Shown one piece after another: positions 33,303 through 40,182 of a DNA stretch of 45,191 nucleotides. The stretch is taken from positions 1-45,191 of the forward strand of contig CAYJPK010000008.1 in NCBI GenBank assembly GCA_964372035.1, written 5' to 3'. How positions within the stretch are numbered: the first letter of the stretch is position 1; every line of letters begins with the position of its first letter. Below the pieces are notes generated by a model. That model had not been told where the DNA came from, ran no database searches, and was given only the letters and a program-made list of their open reading frames with translations. The translations under genes and the position numbers were made by a program. The stretch is from CAYJPK01 sp964372035. GTDB lineage: Bacteria > Desulfobacterota > Desulfovibrionia > Desulfovibrionales > Desulfovibrionaceae.

Positions 33303-34644
33303 ACCACGTTTATTATTGGTAGATGATGATTTTGCACATCGCACAATGTTAAAAGCCATGCTCAAATCATGGAACTATGAGGTATTCGAAGTTGATGACG
33401 GAGATGTTGCGATTAAGGCTGCATTATCACAAGACTTTGACATAGTTTTAAGCGATATTCGTATGGCTAGATTAAGTGGGCTTGATGCTTTGCATCAAAT
33501 TAAAGAAGCTAAGCCAAACTTACCAATTATTTTAATGACTGCCTATTCTTCAGTTGAAACTGCTATTGATGCGCTGCGCCACGGAGCATATGATTATGTG
33601 GCAAAGCCACTAGATTTTGATTATTTGAAAACAATCATTGAAAATGCTATTTCACATCAAAATGCAAAAATCACTAATGATGCAAGTTCAACAAAAAATG
33701 ATAAAAATGCTAAAACAGAAATTCTAGGTAAAAGTCAAAAAATTAAAGAGTTAATCCAATTAATTCAAACTGTTGCCCCAAGTGAAGCTAATATTTTAAT
33801 AAGTGGTGAATCTGGAACTGGTAAGGAGCTAGTTGCAAGTAGCATAAAAAAACTAAGCAAGCGCTACGATAAAGCCTTTATAACCCTAAATTGTGCAGCT
33901 ATTTCTGAAAATCTTTTAGAATCTGAATTATTTGGACATGAAAAAGGTGCTTTCACAGGAGCTGATAAAGCTCGTGATGGTCGCTTTAAGCAAGCAGATG
34001 GTGGGACATTATTTTTAGATGAAATAGGAGAACTTCCCTTATCTCTTCAAGCAAAGTTACTTCGTGCAATCCAACAAGGTGAAATTCAAAAACTTGGAAG
34101 CGACAAGCCATTTTTTGTTGATGTTCGCATAATTGCAGCAACTAATGTTGATCTTTTAACGGCTGTTAATGAGGGTAAATTTAGAGAGGATTTATACTTT
34201 CGTTTAAATGTTATTAATTTGGAAGTTCCTGCCTTAATAGAGCGCAAAGATGACATTTTACTCCTTGCAGAGCACTTTATAGAAAAATTTAATGAAATAA
34301 ATAAAAAAAATATTCGTGGAATTAGCGATGATGCTTTAAAAATAATGATGGAATACTCGTGGCGTGGCAATGTTCGTGAGCTAGAAAATACTATTGAGCG
34401 AGCGGTTATTTTGTGCCAAGATAGTTACATTTCAATTAAGGACTTACCAAACTATTTAGCTATCAAAGCAAAGAGTTCACATTTTGAACAGTTAAGTAAT
34501 AACTCTTTAGATAATTTAGAGCAACAGGCTATTATAAGTGCCTTAGCTGATAATGATAACAACAAAACTAAGGCAGCACAGCAACTTGGCATTACTCGTG
34601 CAACCTTACATAATAAGCTAAAGAAATATAATATAAATACTTAG
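33295..34644 (+). CDS. Sigma-54-dependent response regulator, ZraR/HydG-like
   Basis: An NtrC-type activator of 449 residues from the ATG at 33295, which has GGAG upstream. Receiver domain 1-120 with phospho-acceptor Asp54 (VLSDIRM), Thr82 and Lys104. AAA+ domain ~140-380 with Walker A GESGTGKE (171-178), the sigma-54 contact loop GAFTGA (218-223), and Walker B GGTLFLDEIGE. The C-terminal Fis-type helix-turn-helix includes NKTKAAQQLGITRATLHNKL. It is the only sigma-54 activator in the window, so it is one candidate for the two sigma-54 promoters seen at 27373-27388 and 39460-39475. Confidence 0.95.
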   Translation: MSKPRLLLVDDDFAHRTMLKAMLKSWNYEVFEVDDGDVAIKAALSQDFDIVLSDIRMARLSGLDALHQIKEAKPNLPIILMTAYSSVETAIDALRHGAYDYVAKPLDFDYLKTIIENAISHQNAKITNDASSTKNDKNAKTEILGKSQKIKELIQLIQTVAPSEANILISGESGTGKELVASSIKKLSKRYDKAFITLNCAAISENLLESELFGHEKGAFTGADKARDGRFKQADGGTLFLDEIGELPLSLQAKLLRAIQQGEIQKLGSDKPFFVDVRIIAATNVDLLTAVNEGKFREDLYFRLNVINLEVPALIERKDDILLLAEHFIEKFNEINKKNIRGISDDALKIMMEYSWRGNVRELENTIERAVILCQDSYISIKDLPNYLAIKAKSSHFEQLSNNSLDNLEQQAIISALADNDNNKTKAAQQLGITRATLHNKLKKYNINT

Positions 34645-34694
34645 TTCTTATCTTGTAACTTTTATACAATAGTGTAATCATAAACATAAAAATC

Positions 34695-34723
34695 TTGACA
34701 TTTACAGTATAAACAGGTTAGTC
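34695..34723 (+). promoter_or_regulatory. Possible ilvBN promoter
   Basis: Perfect TTGACA (34695-34700), but the -10 at 17 bp (TTAGTC, 34718-34723) is weak. The 115-nt gap shows no leader peptide rich in Ile, Leu or Val and no attenuator hairpin. Confidence 0.35.
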
Positions 34724-34759
34724 AAAACAATACACTTTTTTTTAATAGGCAGTACAATT

Positions 34760-36430
34760 ATGATGAAAATGAGCGGAGCACAAATTTTAATTAAGCTCCT
34801 TGAGCGACAAGGTATTGATACAATTTTCGGTATACCTGGCGGTGCAATATTACCTATTTATGATGCATTGTCTCAAAGCGAGAAAATAAATCACATTCTT
34901 TGCCGACATGAGCAAGGCGCAGGATTTATGGCTCAAGGCTATGCCCGTTCAACTGGAGAAACTGCTGTATTTTTCGCAACATCTGGACCTGGTGCAACTA
35001 ACACCTTAACAGCTTTTGCTGATGCAAAATTTGATTCTGTTCCTGTTGTTTGTATCACTGGTCAAGTATCTTCACAACTACTTGGAACTGACGCTTTTCA
35101 AGAGGTTGATATTTATGGCATGACAATTCCAGTTGCAAAGCATAATTTTCTTATCAGAAAAATCGAAGAGTTATTTGAGGTAATTCCAAAGGCTTTTGAA
35201 ATTGCTGCTTCTGGTCGCCCTGGTCCTGTGCTTGTTGATATTCCTAGAGATATTCAGCTTGCCATGTATGAATTTGAGGATTTTTTACCAATTGGCAAAA
35301 AAACTCCTATGCCAGAAGCAAATATAAAAAGCATTGCTAAGGCTATAGAATTACTGAAAGAAGCTAAAAAACCAGTATTAATGGTAGGCGGTGGAGTTAT
35401 AAGTTCTAACTCTTCTGGGCTTGTGCGTAAATTTTCCAAAAAAACAGGTATTCCTGTTGCGATGTCCTTACTTGGACTTGGTGCAATGCCTGCAAATAAT
35501 GTGTTAAATCTTGGTTTAGTTGGCATGCATGGTGCTAAATACACTAACATGGTGCTAGATGAGTGTGACTTTTTAATGGTAGCTGGTGCTAGACTTGATG
35601 ATAGAGCTACCGGTAAAGCTGGGAAGTTCTGCCCAAATGCTAAAATTGTTCACATTGATATTGATAGAAGCGAACTAGGCAAAATACGTCATGCTCATAT
35701 TGATATTGTAGGTGATGTTAATTTTGTTTTGCAGACCTTAATAGTAAATTGTGAAAAAGTTGATCGCACTGATTGGCACATGCGTATTCAAGAATTAAAG
35801 CATAACTACCCACTAATCACTAAAAATAGTGATAATCCAAAAAGCCCTTATGGCATTATTATGCAAACAGCTAAATTAGTTGGAGATGATGCAATTATTA
35901 CAACTGACGTTGGTCAGCATCAAATGCGAGTTGCACAGTCATATCCATTTTCAAAACCACGCCAACTTTTAAGCTCTGGCGGACTTGGAACTATGGGCTT
36001 TGGCTTGCCTGCTGCAATTGGTGCGGCTATGGCAAACCCTAGCAGAACCGTTGTTTGCTTTACTGGTGATGGTAGTTTTTTAATGAATATTCAAGAGCTT
36101 GCAACCTTAGCAGAGCGAAATTTAAATGTTAAAATTGTTCTTGTTGATAATCATGGACTTGGCTTAATTCACCAATTACAAGATTTATTCTTTGAAAAAA
36201 GATTGTTTGCATGGCAATATACGCATCATGTTGATTTTATTAAAGTTGCTGAAGGCTTTGGAATTGATACTTTGAATTTAAATGAGGCAGAAGATCCGCT
36301 CGTAAGCTTAAAGCAAGCTTTAACTAATAAAAAGCCAATGTTGATTTATATGAATATTACGCCAGAGGATAAGGTTTTACCAATTGTTCCTCCTGGAGCT
36401 GCGAATATTGATATGATTGGTGGTGAGTAA
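34760..36430 (+). CDS. ilvB: Acetolactate synthase large subunit (AHAS I, IlvB type)
   Basis: Thiamine-diphosphate enzyme condensing pyruvate to acetolactate, or with 2-ketobutyrate to acetohydroxybutyrate, the first common step to valine, leucine and isoleucine. 556 residues. Catalytic Glu51 lies in CRHEQGAGFMAQGYARSTG; the FAD domain contains LGLVGMHGAKYTN; the ThDP/metal motif begins GDGSFLMNIQELATLAER. The stretch DNHGLGLIHQLQDLFFEKRLFAW and the ending VPPGAANIDMIG match the E. coli AHAS I isozyme rather than the IlvI/IlvG type. The start could be 34760, 34763 or 34769. Confidence 0.93.
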   Translation: MMKMSGAQILIKLLERQGIDTIFGIPGGAILPIYDALSQSEKINHILCRHEQGAGFMAQGYARSTGETAVFFATSGPGATNTLTAFADAKFDSVPVVCITGQVSSQLLGTDAFQEVDIYGMTIPVAKHNFLIRKIEELFEVIPKAFEIAASGRPGPVLVDIPRDIQLAMYEFEDFLPIGKKTPMPEANIKSIAKAIELLKEAKKPVLMVGGGVISSNSSGLVRKFSKKTGIPVAMSLLGLGAMPANNVLNLGLVGMHGAKYTNMVLDECDFLMVAGARLDDRATGKAGKFCPNAKIVHIDIDRSELGKIRHAHIDIVGDVNFVLQTLIVNCEKVDRTDWHMRIQELKHNYPLITKNSDNPKSPYGIIMQTAKLVGDDAIITTDVGQHQMRVAQSYPFSKPRQLLSSGGLGTMGFGLPAAIGAAMANPSRTVVCFTGDGSFLMNIQELATLAERNLNVKIVLVDNHGLGLIHQLQDLFFEKRLFAWQYTHHVDFIKVAEGFGIDTLNLNEAEDPLVSLKQALTNKKPMLIYMNITPEDKVLPIVPPGAANIDMIGGE

Positions 36431-36470
36431 TTTTTTACACAAACAATTTAATATGTAAATAGAGTTAGTT

Positions 36471-36779
36471 ATGCAAGACAATTTGCTCGCACTTAAAATG
36501 ACTGTTTATAATCACCCTGGTGTAATGACCCATATTTGTGGCATGTTTGCACGTCGTGCTTTTAACGTAGAGGGAATTTTTGTTATGCCAATAAAGGGCA
36601 CTAATACCAGTAGAATTTGGTTATTAGTCCATGAAGATGATAAAATAGAACAACTACTGCGCCAAACAGCGAAACTTCATGATGTAATTGAAGTTATGCC
36701 GCTTCCTGGCGGTGTTGAGGCATTTTCAAGATTTGATAATTTTATGAGTGCATGGGAAGCCATGAACCCTAATTTATAA
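36471..36779 (+). CDS. ilvN: Acetolactate synthase small regulatory subunit (AHAS I, IlvN type)
   Basis: An ACT-domain regulatory subunit that activates IlvB and mediates valine feedback. 102 residues, about the size of the E. coli IlvN and shorter than IlvH (~160). The pattern NHPGVMTHICGMFARRAFNV matches IlvN closely, with SRIWLLVHEDDKIEQLLRQ and KLHDVIEVMPLP. The partner gene lies 40 nt upstream. Confidence 0.93.
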   Translation: MQDNLLALKMTVYNHPGVMTHICGMFARRAFNVEGIFVMPIKGTNTSRIWLLVHEDDKIEQLLRQTAKLHDVIEVMPLPGGVEAFSRFDNFMSAWEAMNPNL

Positions 36780-36797
36780 CACAGGAGATATTAAAAA

Positions 36798-37808
36798 ATG
36801 TTAATTCCTTTTGAAGAGATGAAACAAACCATTAAAAAAGCTTTTCTTAAAGCTGGTATGCCAGAAGATAAGGCTGAACTTTGTGCATCAATCCATACTC
36901 AAAATAGTGCTGATGGTATCACTTCACATGGTTTAAACCGTGTCCCACGTTTTATTGACTATCTTGGTAAGGGTTGGGTTGACCCTAATGCTGTACCTAC
37001 TTTAGAAAAAAGCATGGGCAATATTGAAGTTTATAATGGTAATTTAGGACCTGGTGTTAGTAACTCAATGTTCTGCGCTAATCGTGCTATGGAACTTGCT
37101 AAAGAACATGGCATGGGTCTTATTGCTATTAATAACACAACTCACTGGATGCGTGGTGGTTATTATCCACTTTTTGCAGCTGAAAATGGTTTTGCAGCTC
37201 TTTCATGGACTAATACTGAATCAAGCATGCCTGTTTGGGGTTCAAAAAAACCACGTATTGGTAATAACCCATTTGCAATCGCTATTCCTAGAGAAAAAGG
37301 TCCATTTTTATTAGATATGGCTATGTCACTCTATGCTTATGGTAAACTTGAAGCAACTCGCCTTAAAGGTGAAAAATTACCTTACCCTGGTGGCTTTGAC
37401 TCTAACGGTAATTTAACTGATGTTCCTGGTGATATCGAAGAATCAATGCGTATTTTACCTGTTGGTTATTGGAAAGGCTCAAGCTTTGCTATTCTTCTTG
37501 ACACCTTAGCAGTATTTTTATCTGGTGGTAAAGCTGCTTATGAAATGGACGCTGAGGGCAAGGGTTCTTGTACTAGCTGTTGTCAAATCTTTATGGTATT
37601 TAACCCTGAACATTTTGCTGGCAAAAATTTCTGTGAAGAAATGGCAGATAAAATGGCTGCTCACATCAATGAATCACCACTTGATGAACATACAAAGTCT
37701 GTTTACTACCCTGGCGAAATCGAAATGATGACAAGAAAAAACAGCATGGAAAAAGGTATTTTCGCTGATGATACTGTTTGGGCAAAAGTTGTTGAATTAA
37801 GCAAATAA
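36798..37808 (+). CDS. Ldh-family NAD(P)H oxidoreductase, 2,3-diketo-L-gulonate reductase (DlgD/YiaK)-like
   Basis: A member of the LDH2/MDH2 family, which reduces 2-keto acids and is unrelated to classical lactate dehydrogenase. 336 residues. Catalytic-type His44 in TSHGLNRVPRF, then NTTHWMRGG, WGSKKPRIGNNPFAIAIP, GKLEATRLKGEKLPYPGGFD, and RILPVGYWKGSS. These blocks and the ending DDTVWAKV resemble E. coli YiaK (2,3-diketo-L-gulonate reductase) specifically. An unusual CTSCC cluster replaces the corresponding YiaK segment. AGGAGA precedes the ATG, 18 nt after ilvN, and the terminator after it suggests an ilvB-ilvN-reductase transcript. The true substrate is unproven. Confidence 0.82.
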   Translation: MLIPFEEMKQTIKKAFLKAGMPEDKAELCASIHTQNSADGITSHGLNRVPRFIDYLGKGWVDPNAVPTLEKSMGNIEVYNGNLGPGVSNSMFCANRAMELAKEHGMGLIAINNTTHWMRGGYYPLFAAENGFAALSWTNTESSMPVWGSKKPRIGNNPFAIAIPREKGPFLLDMAMSLYAYGKLEATRLKGEKLPYPGGFDSNGNLTDVPGDIEESMRILPVGYWKGSSFAILLDTLAVFLSGGKAAYEMDAEGKGSCTSCCQIFMVFNPEHFAGKNFCEEMADKMAAHINESPLDEHTKSVYYPGEIEMMTRKNSMEKGIFADDTVWAKVVELSK

Positions 37809-37834
37809 TTATATAGCTTATACAGTTTTTAAAG

Positions 37835-38044
37835 TTTATGAAAAGGGAGCCTGTGGCTTCCTTTTTTATAGTAGCTTTGGCAATGCTTCNNNNNNNNNNN
37901 NNNNNNNNNNNNNNNNNNNNNNNNNNNNNNNNNNNNNNNNNNNNNNNNNNNNNNNNNNNNNNNNNNNNNNNNNNNNNNNNNNNNNNNNNTTTATGAAAAG
38001 GGAGCCTGTGGCTTCCTTTTTTATAGTAGCTTTGGCAATGCTTC
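37835..38044. other. Assembly gap of 100 N flanked by an identical 55-bp duplicate
   Basis: Positions 37835-37889 and 37990-38044 are identical over 55 bp, on either side of 100 N (37890-37989). The duplicate includes the terminator and the first part of the repeat unit. This is what two contigs ending on a shared k-mer look like; the real distance may be zero or negative, or may hold further repeat units. Confidence 0.9.
37841..37867 (+). terminator. Terminator of the ilvBN operon
   Basis: An 11-bp stem with one G-U pair (AAAAGGGAGCC at 37841-37851, GGCTTCCTTTT at 37855-37865), TGT loop and T-run to 37867. A second identical copy lies beyond the gap (37996-38022), probably an assembly duplicate. 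Confidence 0.85.
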
Positions 38045-38360
38045 TTTTATAGTAGCTTTGGCAATGCTTCGCATACACAAAGCCAAAACAAAGATGAACA
38101 AGTTCATCGTTTGTTTTGCTAAAGAATATGTTTAGCAAGTACTGTAAAATTATGAACTTTTGCGAAACAACTGGGTTTTATAGTAGCTTTGGCAGTGCTT
38201 CGCATACACAAAGCCAAAACAAAGATGAACAAGTTCATCGTTTGTTTTGCTAAAGAATATGTTTAGCAAGTACTGTAAAATTATGAACTTTTGCGAAACA
38301 ACTGGGTTTTATAGTAGCTTTGGCAATGCTTCGCATACACAAAGCCAAAACAAAGATGAA
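38045..38360. repeat. 131-bp tandem repeat, two full units and one partial
   Basis: Unit 1 is 38045-38175, unit 2 is 38176-38306, and a partial third runs 38307-38360. Units 1 and 2 differ by one visible base (GGCAATG versus GGCAGTG). The 24-bp segment before unit 1 (38021-38044) is a further truncated start of a unit. Each full unit contains a strong hairpin: CAAAACAAAGATGAAC pairs with GTTCATCGTTTGTTTTG with one bulge. It also holds a smaller one, GCTTTG paired with CAAAGC around ATGC-TTC-GCAT. No start-to-stop ORF is convincing. This lies in a 928-nt spacer without genes. Confidence 0.92.
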
Positions 38361-38364
38361 ACAA

Positions 38365-38396
38365 TAAAATTGACTTAGTTTGTGCGTGCAATTTTA
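38365..38396. repeat. Short inverted repeat
   Basis: TAAAATTG (38365-38372) and CAATTTTA (38389-38396) form an 8-bp stem with a 16-nt loop, between the tandem repeat and the longer hairpins. Confidence 0.55.
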
Positions 38397-38402
38397 CAAT
38401 CT

Positions 38403-38478
38403 ATTTGCGGTTTAATATGTTTGCAAAATGCATTAAAGGTTAAGTATGAATTTGATGTAAACACATTAAACCGCAAAT
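38403..38478. repeat. 20-bp-arm inverted repeat
   Basis: Arms 38403-38422 (starting ATTTGCGGTTTAAT) and 38459-38478 (ending ATTAAACCGCAAAT) match at 19 of 20 positions, with a 36-nt centre. Confidence 0.85.
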
Positions 38479-38485
38479 GTTTACG

Positions 38486-38636
38486 TTTTTAACAGTTTTA
38501 TGAGCTTTTCAGATTTTTGAATTTCTGCTAGGAAGGCAAAATTTTTCTGCGTAAGCGACCTTAAGGTCGTGCGTATAAGAAAAATTTTGCCTTACACCGC
38601 AGAAAACAAAAAGATAAAGCCATAAAACTGTTAAAA
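38486..38636. repeat. About 150-bp imperfect palindrome
   Basis: Nested matching arms around a CGACCTTAAGGTCG centre (38556-38569): AAGGCAAAATTTTTCT (38533-38548) with AGAAAAATTTTGCCTT (38578-38593); TTTCTGC (38522-38528) with GCAGAAA (38599-38605); and TTTTAACAGTTTTATG (38487-38502) with CATAAAACTGTTAAAA (38621-38636). The whole stretch can form one long interrupted hairpin. No transposase ORF is present. MITE-like or a replication/nucleoid-associated palindrome are possible. Confidence 0.85.
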
Positions 38637-38736
38637 TATTAAATAAAAACAAAAAAACAAAATTAAACAAAACAAAATAAAATAAAATAAAGCAAAACAA
38701 AAAAATAAGCCCAAATAAACCCAAGCAACCAAAACA
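38637..38736. repeat. A-rich, strand-asymmetric low-complexity tract
   Basis: About 100 bp dominated by A with scattered C and short AAAATAAAATAAAAT-type runs, and very little G or T-run sequence on the plus strand. On the minus strand it is T-rich and directly follows the reductase stop at 38737. Confidence 0.8.
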
Positions 38737-39273
38737 CTAATAAAAACTATAAACTAAATCAACTATCCCATTATAAGAATGAGTCCCTTTTAACTTTAAA
38801 CGCTTGCTCTCTTGTTCAGCAAATAAACGAACTCCTGCACCTAAAATAATAGGTATAACTGATACTAACAACTCATCAGCTAGGCCTAAATCCAAAACCT
38901 GCTTAACTACACTAGCTCCACCGCAAATCCAAATTCCTTTATTAGACTTACTAGGCTGATTTTTCAGCTCTATTAATAAGTTCGCAAGGCTTATATCGGT
39001 AAAAATTACCTCTTTTGTATTTTCTAAAGCCCTATGAGTCAATACATAGCACTTTTTACCATCATAAACCCATTTATCAGGTGATAATTCCGTCACAATT
39101 TGATGGTAAGTACTATAACCTAAAATTATGGTATCAATACTTTCTACAAACTCTGGATATGAACCCATATTATTTTCATCACTACCATCACCAGATAACC
39201 ATGCAACATTATTAGATTTATCAGCAATATACCCATCTAAACTCATAGCAATATATATTATAATTTTTCTCAT
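38737..39273 (-). CDS. Dihydrofolate reductase / RibD C-terminal family protein
   Basis: 178 residues of the NADPH-dependent reductase fold shared by RibD C-terminal and DHFR (YwjB/YyaP-like). N-terminal KIIIYIAMSLDGYIADKSN is the family start. ILGYSTYHQI follows, and IWICGGASVVKQVLDLGLAD is the conserved GG nucleotide motif region with LADELLVSVIPIILGAGVRLF. It is not the folA housekeeping enzyme, and the substrate is unknown. It stands alone on the minus strand, between the repeat block and the divergent TPR gene. Confidence 0.85.
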   Translation of the reverse strand: MRKIIIYIAMSLDGYIADKSNNVAWLSGDGSDENNMGSYPEFVESIDTIILGYSTYHQIVTELSPDKWVYDGKKCYVLTHRALENTKEVIFTDISLANLLIELKNQPSKSNKGIWICGGASVVKQVLDLGLADELLVSVIPIILGAGVRLFAEQESKRLKLKGTHSYNGIVDLVYSFY

Positions 39274-39295
39274 TTATGCCTACCTTGTTGTTAAC

Positions 39296-39324
39296 ATTAT
39301 AAAGCAATATGATGTTATAATCAA
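39296..39324 (-). promoter_or_regulatory. Promoter of the DHFR-like gene
   Basis: Minus strand TTGATT (39319-39324), 17 bp, perfect TATAAT (39296-39301), about 20 nt before the start codon. Confidence 0.55.
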
Positions 39325-39459
39325 ATATGCTAAGCTAACTATGATTTAAGGATAAGTATAAAAAATAAAGCTATAAAAAGATTTAAAATCTATGCATATT
39401 TTGCCTAGTCTAGACTTTAATAAAAGATAATATACTGAAAATACTTAATTTATTTTTAT

Positions 39460-39475
39460 TGGCACATTCAATGCA
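39460..39475 (+). promoter_or_regulatory. Sigma-54 promoter of the TPR gene
   Basis: TGGCAC (39460-39465), 5 nt, ATGCA (39471-39475), with GG and GC exactly ten bases apart; the preceding base is T, as preferred. Initiation near 39487 gives a ~55-nt leader to the GGAGGGG ribosome site and ATG. Confidence 0.65.
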
Positions 39476-39540
39476 AGTAATACAGAAACAAATAATACTT
39501 GAAAAAATGACAAAAGAACATTTTGTTCATGGAGGGGACC

Positions 39541-40104
39541 ATGAGTAATTATTTAGACTATGAAATAAATAAAGAACTCGGTGAATGTTACTTATTTATG
39601 GGTGATATGGATAAGGCTGAAAGCTATTACAAAAAAGCGGCAGAAAATGCTGATGAATTTTGTGATCCATATTTAGGACTCGCAACAGTTGCAGTGCAAC
39701 GAGGTAATCTTGAAAGCGCATTAACATTATACAAAAAAGCAATTTCTATTCAAGAAAATGATAAAGCTTATGCTGGTGCTGGACTTGTATATATGGAAAT
39801 GGGTCAACATGATGATGCGATGAAAAATTTCGAAAAATCATTAGCTATTAATTCAAGCAATGCAGTTGCAATGAATTGTTTTGTACGTGAAGCATATTTA
39901 AACAATTGTGTTGAACGTGTAATTCCAATGCTTGAAAGAAGCTTAAGTGAAAATCCGGATAATGAAGCTTATCGTATAACCTTAGCTGGTTGTCTTGTAA
40001 GCACAAACAATACTGATAAAGCTAAAACATTACTTGAGGGTGTTCTTGCTGATAATCCGGAAAATAAAGAAGCTCAAGACTTAATCGCGCACATTGCGGC
40101 TTGA
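39541..40104 (+). CDS. Tetratricopeptide repeat protein
   Basis: 187 residues, all helical TPR units with no signal peptide, so a cytoplasmic scaffold. I start at the ATG at 39541, preceded by GGAGGGG; an ATG six codons upstream has no ribosome site. TPR consensus positions are visible in MGDMDKAESYYKKAAENADE, RGNLESALTLYKKAISIQEN, MGQHDDAMKNFEKSLAINSS, and TNNTDKAKTLLEGVLADNPE, four to five repeats. It is a single-gene unit between a sigma-54 promoter and a very strong terminator. Its partner is unknown. Confidence 0.85.
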   Translation: MSNYLDYEINKELGECYLFMGDMDKAESYYKKAAENADEFCDPYLGLATVAVQRGNLESALTLYKKAISIQENDKAYAGAGLVYMEMGQHDDAMKNFEKSLAINSSNAVAMNCFVREAYLNNCVERVIPMLERSLSENPDNEAYRITLAGCLVSTNNTDKAKTLLEGVLADNPENKEAQDLIAHIAA

Positions 40105-40121
40105 CCAGTCGCATTGTCATA

Positions 40122-40182
40122 CCCCCCTCCAGATGTATGGCTTTTTGGGTTTAAAGCCATACATCGCTTGGGGGGGATTTTT
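40122..40182 (+). terminator. Strong terminator after the TPR gene, with C-run/G-run base
   Basis: An inner perfect 12-bp stem (ATGTATGGCTTT at 40133-40144, AAAGCCATACAT at 40153-40164) is extended by CCCCCC (40122-40127) against GGGGGGG (40170-40176) and followed by ATTTTT. It overlaps the stop codon of the convergent hydrolase gene. Confidence 0.9.

Noticed and set aside
34645..34759. Leader-peptide attenuator before ilvB
   Set aside because: No short ORF rich in branched-chain codons and no terminator/antiterminator pair can be drawn in the 115-nt spacer.
37866..38138. Minus-strand ORF across the N gap and repeat
   Set aside because: It is a translation of repeat DNA and N characters, with no ribosome site or recognisable domain.
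38045..38360. CRISPR array
   Set aside because: The 131-bp units are directly tandem with no unique spacers between short repeats, and no cas gene is present.
38045..38636. Integron attC array
   Set aside because: No paired RYYYAAC/GTTRRRY core sites and no integrase gene; the hairpins differ in design from attC sites.
38509..38724. Minus-strand Phe-rich ORF in the palindrome and A-rich tract
   Set aside because: Its composition simply mirrors the A-rich low-complexity DNA, and it crosses the palindrome; no ribosome site.
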